DNA from: Pseudomonas oryzae
Lineage (GTDB): Bacteria; Pseudomonadota; Gammaproteobacteria; Pseudomonadales; Pseudomonadaceae
DNA length: 64,000 bases
Assembly: GCF_900104805.1 (NCBI RefSeq)
Contig: NZ_LT629751.1
Location: 62,001-126,000, forward strand
Direction: 5' to 3'
Position 1 is the first letter of the stretch. Each line of letters starts with the position of its first letter. Below the pieces are notes generated by a model. It made no database searches and was not told the origin of the DNA. It saw only the letters and a list, made by a program, of their open reading frames with translations. This document shows positions 58,163 to 64,000 of the stretch, piece by piece. Both the position numbers and the translations under genes were made by a program.

Positions 58163-58750
58163 ATGCTGCCCCGCCTGCTGCTTGGCCTGCTCGCTGCCGC
58201 CTGCCTGACCCTCGTCGGTTGTGCCCACAGTCCGCAACACCTGAGCCTGCAACCCATGGTGACCGCTCAGCTCAATCCGATCGGTCAGGGCCAGCCGGTG
58301 GTCGTGCGCGTGGTCGACGGCCGTCCCTCGCCGGTGCTCGGCACGCGCGGCGGCCTGTATCCGGAAACCAGCACCATCAGCGTGGCCAGTCAGGATCTGC
58401 TGCCCAAGCTGCAGGGCCAGGCCGAGGCGGCGGTGCGCCTGCTCGGCTTCACGCCGACGCCCAACGCCTACAATGCGCCGCAGCTGACCCTGACCGTGAC
58501 CGACATGAAGTACCAGTCGCCGAAGGACGGCAGCTACGTCACCGAAGCCAATATCAGCGCCAGCATCCGTGCCGACGTGCAGAACAGCGCGCGCCGTTAC
58601 AGCGGCCGTTACGCCGCGACCCTCAACCAGCGCTTCGGCATGGCGCCCAACCAGCAGACCAATACCAAGCTGGTCAGCGACGTGGTCAGCGATGCGCTGA
58701 CCCGCGTGTTCAAGGATCCGACCATCGGCCAGGTGCTCAACAACCAGTGA
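58163..58750 (+). CDS. YajG-family lipoprotein
   Basis: 195 aa; the ATG has GGAGAACCCCAC upstream. It has a lipoprotein signal (LLLGLLAAACLTLVGCAHS, lipobox cysteine near residue 20). The body matches the YajG family: VVVRVVDGRPSPVLGTRGG, LTLTVTDMKYQSP, and a C-terminal VSDVVSDALTRVFKDPTI. The function of YajG is unknown; it is attached to an envelope membrane. A strong terminator follows. Confidence 0.85.
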   Translation: MLPRLLLGLLAAACLTLVGCAHSPQHLSLQPMVTAQLNPIGQGQPVVVRVVDGRPSPVLGTRGGLYPETSTISVASQDLLPKLQGQAEAAVRLLGFTPTPNAYNAPQLTLTVTDMKYQSPKDGSYVTEANISASIRADVQNSARRYSGRYAATLNQRFGMAPNQQTNTKLVSDVVSDALTRVFKDPTIGQVLNNQ

Positions 58751-58777
58751 GCGCGCCGGTAACCGGGCGATGCACGA

Positions 58778-58804
58778 GGCGGTGGCGTAGCCGCCGCCTT
58801 TTTT
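58778..58804 (+). terminator. Intrinsic terminator after the YajG lipoprotein gene
   Basis: A GGCGGTGGC/GCCGCCGCC stem with a 3-nt loop is followed by TTTTTT, 27 bases after the stop. Confidence 0.75.
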
Positions 58805-58993
58805 CTGCCCGGCGGAAGCTGCGCTGGTCGGAAAGACGGTGAACAGCGCCGGGGCCCGGCGCTAGACTGCGGCCTATTCTTGTATGGAAGGTGACTGCGC
58901 GCGCTGCCCTTTTCGTCGAGAGCCGAGTCTCTCTGTCGGCCCTGCCCGGTAGAAGGCCTGTCCTTGTCCCCTCACCCAGCCGGGAGGTCGTTG

Positions 58994-59299
58994 ATGTCGT
59001 TGCAGCTGTTGTGGTCGTGGTGTCTGAGCTATCCGTCCCAGGTGGTCAACGGCCTGGCCCTGTTCCTGGCCCTGGCGGGGGGCTGGCTGTTGCTGGCCAC
59101 CCGGCGTCGCGAGCAGCGGGCGGCCGCCCGCCTGCTGCTGGACGGCGAGCTGAGTACCCTGGATGAGGAGGCGGTCGGTGGGGACGCCCAGGTCGAGCGG
59201 CTCAACCGCTTCTTCTACCGCTTCGGCAGCCTGAGCCTGCTGGCGGCGCTGCTGCTGTCCTGGCTGAGCACCACCCTGCAGCCGGTCAGCGCTCTCTGA
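58994..59299 (+). CDS. Small two-helix membrane protein, unknown function
   Basis: 101 aa; the ATG has GGGAGGTCGTTG upstream. There are two hydrophobic helices: residues about 15-36 (VVNGLALFLALAGGWLLLA) and about 75-93 (LSLLAALLLSWL). A charged loop of about 40 residues (RRREQRAAARLLLDGEL, AQVERLNRFFYRFG) joins them. I do not recognise a named family. It stands alone between a terminator and a convergent acyltransferase gene. Confidence 0.65.
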   Translation: MSLQLLWSWCLSYPSQVVNGLALFLALAGGWLLLATRRREQRAAARLLLDGELSTLDEEAVGGDAQVERLNRFFYRFGSLSLLAALLLSWLSTTLQPVSAL

Positions 59300-59347
59300 G
59301 TATCGGCCAGCGGCGCCGCTCCCGCCGCTGGCAAGCTTTGCTCGCGC

Positions 59348-60508
59348 TTACAGCAGGCCGGCGCGGCTGCGGTACTGGTTCCGCACCGGATTGGCGTACT
59401 GCATGATCAGGTACGGGCGGTGCTCCGCCGGGCAGGCGTCCAGGCGCCGCTGCCATTCCGCTTCGGCGCGGGCCAGTTCCTCGGCGCCGAACACATCACT
59501 GGCCGCTGGCACCGCCAGCTGCGCCTCGCGCTCTTCCCACATCGCATAGGCCAGGTAGTGCACCGGGAACAGTCGGTAATTGCCGAGAATCGCCTGGTCG
59601 ATGCTCAGGGCCAGCTGCTTGGGGTCGGTATCCGGGGCGCTCACCTCCGGGGTGAAGCCGATGTGCACGCGCCCCTTGTAGCCGGTGATGCCCAGGGCGA
59701 TGCTGGCGTCATCCTCGCCCGGCGCCTTGGTGTAGCTGCCGGTGGTGGCGCGCACGAACAGCTCGCGGGCCTTGGCCAGGTCGCAGGGGTCGTATTCGTA
59801 GCTGATCGACACCGGCACCAGATGCAGGTCGCGCAGCACCTCGGCGAACCCTTCGTCCTTGCGGCTCATGTGGAACATCTTGAGGATCGCCGAGTCGGTG
59901 CGGTCGTCACCGTCCTTGGCGCGTCCCTCGGCCTGGGCGATCCAGATCGACTCGCCATCGTGGCGGATCGAATGGTTGATGTAGGCGGACAGGGTCTGGT
60001 ACGCCGCCAGCTTCTCGCGTCGACCGGTCAGCGAGCGGTGCACGATGAAGCTCTTGTTCAGCCGCATCAGATCGCTGACGAAGGGTTTCTGCAGCAGGTT
60101 GTCGCCGATGGCGATGCGCGGGGTGGGCATGCCGGCGTGGTATAGCGCATAGTTGGTAAAGGCCGGGTCCATCACGATATCGCGGTGGTTGGCCAGGAAC
60201 AGATAGGCGCGGCCCTTCTGCAGGTGCTCGAGGCCCGAGTAGCTGATGCCGTCGCTGGCCTTCTCGATGCTGCGGTCGACGTAGGGTTCGATCTTGTCCT
60301 GCAGCTTGGCCACGCTGTCGACCCCCTGGATCTCTCGGCGCAGGTAATGCGCGATGACCGGCTTGAGCAGCCAGCCGAGCGGGCCGGCCAGACGGGGGAA
60401 GCGATAGCGGGTGAGCGTGGCGAGGAAGGCGTCGTCGGCGAGCAGGCGCTCAAGGACGGGTTTGACTTCCGCGTCGGCGTAGGGGCGGATGGCTTCGAAC
60501 TCGGCCAT
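59348..60508 (-). CDS. Glycerol-3-phosphate/lysophospholipid acyltransferase family protein
   Basis: 386 aa; start at MAEFEAIRPYADAEV. PlsC-like acyltransferase motifs are visible: YLFLANHRDIVMDP (catalytic His/Asp), SFIVHRSLTGRRE and the EGR-type AQAEGRAKDGDDRTD. The protein is longer than classical PlsC, with added N- and C-terminal helical segments, and lacks long transmembrane stretches. It probably transfers acyl groups to a lysophospholipid or another lipid; the acceptor is not known. It converges on the small membrane-protein gene. Confidence 0.85.
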   Translation of the reverse strand: MAEFEAIRPYADAEVKPVLERLLADDAFLATLTRYRFPRLAGPLGWLLKPVIAHYLRREIQGVDSVAKLQDKIEPYVDRSIEKASDGISYSGLEHLQKGRAYLFLANHRDIVMDPAFTNYALYHAGMPTPRIAIGDNLLQKPFVSDLMRLNKSFIVHRSLTGRREKLAAYQTLSAYINHSIRHDGESIWIAQAEGRAKDGDDRTDSAILKMFHMSRKDEGFAEVLRDLHLVPVSISYEYDPCDLAKARELFVRATTGSYTKAPGEDDASIALGITGYKGRVHIGFTPEVSAPDTDPKQLALSIDQAILGNYRLFPVHYLAYAMWEEREAQLAVPAASDVFGAEELARAEAEWQRRLDACPAEHRPYLIMQYANPVRNQYRSRAGLL

Positions 60509-60602
60509 GGGGGTCTCTTGAACAGGGAATGAGGTGTGCGGCGGCAGGCAGTGCCCCGCCCGGTGGGGCACCAATTATAAACAAGAAGTAACCGGAGGCG
60601 TC

Positions 60603-60785
60603 GTGCTGGAATTCGACTCCTACAGCTGTCCCTGGTGCGGTGAGCCGGCCGAGGCGGCGCTCGATCTGTCCGCGGGCGACCAGCAGTACATCGAGGACTG
60701 TCCGGTATGCTGCCGGCCGATTCTCTTCGATCTGCGCACCGACGGCGTGGCCTGGACCCTCGAGGTGCGTCGGGAGGACGACTGA
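60603..60785 (+). CDS. CPXCG-motif cysteine-rich small protein
   Basis: 60 aa from a GTG preceded by GGAGGC. It carries CPWCG near the N-terminus and CPVCC about 25 residues later, which looks like a small zinc ribbon. The family (CPXCG) is widespread in gammaproteobacteria without a known role. It ends one base into the next gene (TGATG), forming a two-gene unit with the DUF2007-like protein. Confidence 0.85.
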   Translation: MLEFDSYSCPWCGEPAEAALDLSAGDQQYIEDCPVCCRPILFDLRTDGVAWTLEVRREDD

Positions 60786-61060
60786 TGCAGCGTGTCCATG
60801 AGCCGCTGGCGCTGGGCGAAGGTGAGCTGCTGGTGCGCATGCTGGCCAGCGAGGGGATCCGCGCCCATCTGCTCGGCGAGCACCTGCTGGGTGCGCAGGG
60901 CGAGCTGCCGCTGGCCGGCCTGCTGGCCATCCTGGTGGCCGATGAGGACGCGCAACGCGCCCGTCGGTTGATAGCCGAGTACAATGCCGCCCTGCCGTTG
61001 CCGGCCGAGCCCGGCGAGGGCGATGCTTCCGGCAGTCAGCCCGACGTGCTGCTCTGCTGA
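60785..61060 (+). CDS. DUF2007-like (putative signal-transducing) protein
   Basis: 91 aa, starting on the TGATG junction with the CPXCG gene. The sequence LALGEGELLVRMLASEGIRAHLLGEHLLG then LPLAGLLAILVADEDAQRARRLIAEY fits the DUF2007 pattern, a short beta-alpha-beta fold related to PII-like signal proteins. The function is unknown. The C-terminal tail is Gly/Pro/Glu-rich. Confidence 0.8.
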   Translation: MQRVHEPLALGEGELLVRMLASEGIRAHLLGEHLLGAQGELPLAGLLAILVADEDAQRARRLIAEYNAALPLPAEPGEGDASGSQPDVLLC

Positions 61061-61091
61061 TCTTTCCTTTCTCGCTCCCGGTAGGCTTGCC

Positions 61092-61709
61092 ATGTGTGGA
61101 CGTTTCGCCCTGTTTCGCTGGTCGCCGGCGCTCGCCGCGTTGCCCGGGTTTCCGGACCGGCTCGAGCCGCGCTGGAACGTCGCCCCGGGGCAGCAGGTGC
61201 TGCTGGTGCGGGCGGGCGAGCAGGGACGCGAGGCGGGCCTGGTGCACTGGGGGCTGACCCCGGCCTGGCTCGCCGACCTGTCGCGGGCGCCGGCGCAGGC
61301 GCGTGCGGAGACCATCGCCGAGCAGCCGCTGTTTCGCGAGGCGTTCGTCCAGCGCCGCGGGGTGCTGCCCGCCAACGGTTTCTACGAGTGGCGGGGCGCG
61401 CGTCGGCGTCCGTACTGGATGAGTTGCGCCGAGCATCCGCAACTGGCGCTGGCGGCGCTGTGGGAGGCCTATCCGGTGGGTGGGCGGGTGTACCTGAGCG
61501 CTGCTGTGGTCACGGTGGCTGCGGGAGCGCAGCGGCGGCCGCTGCTCCTGGATGCCGAGAGGGAGGCGCTATGGCTGGATCCGCAGACCCCGTCCGATCG
61601 GTTGCAGGCTCTGCTGGCGGCGTCGCCCCTGGCGCTGCGCGAGCGCCTGCTCGCCGGGCTGGGCAACAGTCCCGCCGAGGAAGGACCGCAGTGCCTGACG
61701 CCGGCCTGA
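61092..61709 (+). CDS. SRAP-domain protein (HMCES/YedK family), divergent active site
   Basis: 205 aa; the ATG gives the obligatory Cys2 (MCGRFALFRW). SRAP proteins use Cys2 to form a thiazolidine cross-link with abasic sites in single-stranded DNA and protect them. RWNVAPGQ, WGLTPAW and PANGFYEWRG with the catalytic Glu99 are present. Two usual residues differ: the Asn of NARSET is Gln69 (QARAET), and the His of the HDRMP motif is replaced near residue 146 (AQRRPLLL). The C-terminal half is also shortened. It may be a weakened or altered-function paralogue. Confidence 0.88.
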   Translation: MCGRFALFRWSPALAALPGFPDRLEPRWNVAPGQQVLLVRAGEQGREAGLVHWGLTPAWLADLSRAPAQARAETIAEQPLFREAFVQRRGVLPANGFYEWRGARRRPYWMSCAEHPQLALAALWEAYPVGGRVYLSAAVVTVAAGAQRRPLLLDAEREALWLDPQTPSDRLQALLAASPLALRERLLAGLGNSPAEEGPQCLTPA

Positions 61710-61785
61710 ACTCCGCGAGGCGCGGATTGTCTGATTCGTGGTCGGGGCCTACGATGATGGCCTTGTGCTTTGGGGAGTGACGTTG

Positions 61786-62607
61786 ATGAGGTCCGTGTTT
61801 CGCCTGGCCGGGGTGGCCGTTGCCCTGCTGCTGGCCGGCTGTCAGTCAGTGAATACCACCAGTGGCGGGGCGGTCGGCGTCAACCGCCAGCAGTACATGT
61901 TCAGCATGCTCTCCAGTGAGCAGCTGAACCAGATGTATGCCCAGTCCTACCAGCAGACCCTGAGCGAGGCGGCCAGTGCCGGCAAGCTGGATCGCAGCAG
62001 CGCTCTGGCGCAGCGGGTGAACAACGTCACCCGCCGGCTGATCGCGCAGACGCCGGTGTTCCGCCCCGATGCGGTGCGCTGGAACTGGGAAACCAATGTG
62101 ATCGCCAGCGACGAGCTGAACGCTAACGTCGGCCCGGGCGGCAAGGTCATCGTCTACAGCGGCCTGATCCAGAAGCTGAACCTCACCGACGACGAACTGG
62201 CCGCGGTGCTGGGACACGAGATCGCCCATGCCTTGCGCGAGCACAGTCGCGAGGCCATGTCCAAGGCCTACGGCGCCGAGATCGCCAAGCAGAGCGCCGC
62301 GACGCTGCTGGGCCTGGGGCAGGTCGGCAGCGAGCTGACCGGGGCCGCGCTGCAGTACGGCATGACCCTGCCCAACAGCCGTGGCAACGAGAACGAGGCC
62401 GACCTGATCGGTCTCGAGCTGGCGGCGCGGGCCGGCTACGATCCCAACGCGGCGATCACCCTGTGGAACAAGATGAGCCGGGCCGGCAATGGTGCGCCAC
62501 CGGAGTTCATGAGTACCCACCCGTCGTCCTCCACCCGCGTCGCCAACCTCAAGGCGGCCATCCCGCGCGTCATGCCGCTGTACCAGCAGGCGAGGGGGCA
62601 GCGCTGA
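61786..62607 (+). CDS. M48-family metallopeptidase lipoprotein (LoiP/YcaL-like)
   Basis: 273 aa; the ATG has GGGGAGTG upstream. It has a lipoprotein signal (LAGVAVALLLAGCQS). The M48 zinc motif is HEIAH at residues 144-148, followed by the third ligand glutamate in NENEADLIGLELAARAG. It is a periplasmic, membrane-attached protease likely involved in envelope quality control, like LoiP or BepA relatives without TPR repeats. It lies upstream of rplM with a separate promoter between. Confidence 0.92.
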   Translation: MRSVFRLAGVAVALLLAGCQSVNTTSGGAVGVNRQQYMFSMLSSEQLNQMYAQSYQQTLSEAASAGKLDRSSALAQRVNNVTRRLIAQTPVFRPDAVRWNWETNVIASDELNANVGPGGKVIVYSGLIQKLNLTDDELAAVLGHEIAHALREHSREAMSKAYGAEIAKQSAATLLGLGQVGSELTGAALQYGMTLPNSRGNENEADLIGLELAARAGYDPNAAITLWNKMSRAGNGAPPEFMSTHPSSSTRVANLKAAIPRVMPLYQQARGQR

Positions 62608-62789
62608 AGGCAGGAGAAGGCTGCGATTGCGGCTTGTGTTTTTCGTGCGAATCGGTAAAATTCGCCAGCTTTCGTGACGGGGGATGCCTAGCCCGTCCTG
62701 CTCGGTGGGAATGCCTGGCCCGCCGATTTTGCTGAAGCAGACGCACTGACCCGAGCCCCCGATTAGTGTCTGCAGAGGCTGCCGTTGCC

Positions 62790-62819
62790 TTGAAAGAGGC
62801 AAGAACTGTCCAGTAAGAT
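62790..62819 (+). promoter_or_regulatory. Candidate promoter for rplM-rpsI
   Basis: TTGAAA and TAAGAT are 18 bases apart, 42 bases before the rplM start. The leader contains GCCTCTGAGGC, a small hairpin that could be part of a ribosomal protein leader. Confidence 0.45.
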
Positions 62820-62860
62820 TCGCCGCTCAATTTTTTGGGTGGCCTCTGAGGCTATAACGA

Positions 62861-63289
62861 ATGAAAACTTTCTCTGCGAAACCGGAAACCGTTAAGCGCG
62901 ACTGGTACGTCGTCGACGCTGCTGGCCAGACCCTGGGTCGTCTGGCCACTGAAATCGCCAGCCGCCTGCGTGGCAAGCACAAGCCTGAGTACACTCCGCA
63001 CGTCGATACCGGCGACTACATCGTCGTGATCAACGCCGAGCAGGTGCGTGTGACCGGTGCCAAGAGCTCCGACAAGATGTACTACCATCACTCCGGTTTC
63101 CCGGGTGGCATCAAGTCGATCAGCTTCGAGAAGCTGATCGCCAAGGCGCCCGAGCGCGTGATCGAGACCGCAGTCAAAGGCATGCTGCCGAAGAACCCGC
63201 TGGGTCGCGACATGTATCGCAAGCTGAAAGTGTATGCCGGTGCCAGCCACCCGCACACCGCTCAGCAGCCCCAAGAACTGAAGATTTAA
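62861..63289 (+). CDS. rplM: 50S ribosomal protein L13
   Basis: 142 aa, full length. The N-terminus [23 protein letters not shown] and the signature [19 protein letters not shown] are standard. L13 is an early-binding 23S rRNA protein. It is followed by rpsI 15 bases downstream, the conserved pair. Confidence 0.98.
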   Translation: MKTFSAKPETVKRDWYVVDAAGQTLGRLATEIASRLRGKHKPEYTPHVDTGDYIVVINAEQVRVTGAKSSDKMYYHHSGFPGGIKSISFEKLIAKAPERVIETAVKGMLPKNPLGRDMYRKLKVYAGASHPHTAQQPQELKI

Positions 63290-63304
63290 CGGAATAGGCT
63301 CAAT

Positions 63305-63697
63305 ATGTCGGCGACTCAAAACTACGGCACCGGCCGTCGCAAGACCGCTACCGCGCGTGTATTCCTGCGTCCGGGCACTGGCAAGATCTCCATCAACAAT
63401 CGCAGCCTGGAGCAGTTCTTCGGCCGCGAGACCGCTCGCATGGTGGTTCGCCAGCCGCTCGAGCTGACCGAGAACGTCGAGAAGTTCGACGTCTACGTCA
63501 CCGTTGCCGGTGGCGGCGTCAGCGGCCAGGCCGGTGCGATCCGTCACGGCATCACCCGCGCTCTGATCGAGTACGACGAAACCCTGCGCAGCCCGCTGCG
63601 CAAGGCCGGCTACGTCACTCGCGACGCCCGTGAAGTCGAGCGTAAGAAGATCGGTCTGCGCAAGGCGCGCAAGCGTCCGCAGTACTCCAAGCGTTAA
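63305..63697 (+). CDS. rpsI: 30S ribosomal protein S9
   Basis: 130 aa, ending [11 protein letters not shown], the C-terminal tail that reaches the P-site tRNA. The early [17 protein letters not shown] and [16 protein letters not shown] motifs are standard. It is the second gene of rplM-rpsI, and a strong terminator follows. Confidence 0.98.
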   Translation: MSATQNYGTGRRKTATARVFLRPGTGKISINNRSLEQFFGRETARMVVRQPLELTENVEKFDVYVTVAGGGVSGQAGAIRHGITRALIEYDETLRSPLRKAGYVTRDAREVERKKIGLRKARKRPQYSKR

Positions 63698-63716
63698 TTC
63701 CCGCGCTTGCGAAAAA

Positions 63717-63750
63717 CGCCCAGACTCCTTTGGAATCTGGGCGTTTTTTT
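63717..63750 (+). terminator. Intrinsic terminator of rplM-rpsI
   Basis: CGCCCAGA pairs with TCTGGGCG and is followed by a T7 run, 19 bases after the rpsI stop. It is a textbook rho-independent terminator. Confidence 0.9.
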
Positions 63751-63838
63751 ATGGGCGCGATTCGGCTGCGACAGTCTGTCGCAGCTCGAAAAGCCTTGTG
63801 CGGTAAGGGTTTGCCGGTATTTGTTGCCAGTTATTACC

Positions 63839-63867
63839 TTGTCAGCACAGGGGCTTTTCTTTACCAT
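63839..63867 (+). promoter_or_regulatory. Candidate promoter for petABC
   Basis: TTGTCA and TACCAT are separated by 17 bases, 82 bases before the petA start, in the 252-bp gap between rpsI and petA. It is the best match in an AT-rich stretch. Confidence 0.35.
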
Positions 63868-63949
63868 CTGGCGGATTTTTTGCGCAGCTGGTTTTAACTA
63901 GAGTGTGCCTGCCCCAGCAGGTCACAGAAAGCTGATGGGAGACGACTGA

Positions 63950-64000
63950 ATGAGTAATGACGGCGTGAATGTGGGCCGGCGTCGGTTCCTCGTCGCTGCC
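63950..64000 (+). CDS. petA: Ubiquinol-cytochrome c reductase iron-sulfur subunit, N-terminus (partial)
   Basis: Only 17 codons are in the window: MSNDGVNVGRRRFLVAA. The twin-arginine motif GRRRFLVAA marks a Tat-targeted Rieske protein, and this gene follows rpsI in Pseudomonas as petA, the first gene of the cytochrome bc1 operon. GGGAG lies a few bases before the ATG. The identity rests on the motif and synteny. Confidence 0.85.
   Translation, partial: MSNDGVNVGRRRFLVAA

Overview
The window is about 64 kb of GC-rich, densely packed chromosome from a gammaproteobacterium, almost certainly the Pseudomonas/Stutzerimonas/Azotobacter lineage. The grounds are gene content and order: roxSR, mreBCD-maf-rng-yhdP, tldD/pmbA, the lpt-rpoN-ptsN-rapZ-ptsO block, mlaFEDCB-ibaG-murA-hisGDC-algW, cysD-cysNC, trpS-zapE and rplM-rpsI-petA all follow the arrangement known from pseudomonads. 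Nearly everything is core housekeeping sequence.

Layout. (1) 1-6611 is a formate dehydrogenase-N and selenocysteine module: the end of fdnG, then fdnH, fdnI, fdhE, selA, selB and the selenocysteine tRNA gene. The enzyme that needs selenocysteine sits beside most of the machinery that inserts it; only selD is not seen. (2) 6613-12457 holds a SIMPL-domain protein, the RoxS/RoxR redox two-component system, an AEC transporter and a cell-shape-like trio (M23 peptidase, membrane coiled-coil protein, bactofilin). (3) 12501-17478 (minus strand) carries a Na+/Ca2+ exchanger, a short RlpA-like lipoprotein and gatCAB. (4) 17687-30805 carries mreBCD, maf, rng, yhdP, a nitrilase and the tldD/pmbA protease pair, split by darP on the other strand. 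(5) 30955-37995 (minus) is kdsD-kdsC-lptC-lptA-lptB-rpoN-hpf-ptsN-rapZ-ptsO, joining LPS synthesis and export with sigma-54 and the nitrogen PTS. (6) 38201-48172 contains mlaFEDCB, ibaG, murA, hisG, hisD, hisC, algW (minus) and a Nif3-family gene. (7) 48301-51680 contains cysD, cysNC and yhcB (minus). (8) 51702-54638 is a mobile group II intron. (9) 54729-64000 contains a hydrolase, trpS, zapE, a YajG lipoprotein, small proteins, an acyltransferase, a SRAP-like protein, an M48 lipoprotein, rplM-rpsI and the first codons of petA.

The only clear accessory element is the group II intron between yhcB and the divergent hydrolase. It has an intact reverse transcriptase/maturase with an HNH endonuclease, a textbook domain V and domain VI, and plausible EBS/IBS pairings that place its 5' end at 54638. 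It also carries an unexplained segment of about 435 nt at its 5' end. Other points of note are a family of at least eight dispersed palindromes whose paired bases co-vary, an AUC start codon for mreC supported by conserved N-terminal sequence, and a SRAP protein lacking two of the usual catalytic residues.

Limits: everything was read by eye from sequence. Promoters and terminators are pattern calls, no database search was run, and starts were chosen from ribosome-binding sites, overlaps and family N-termini.
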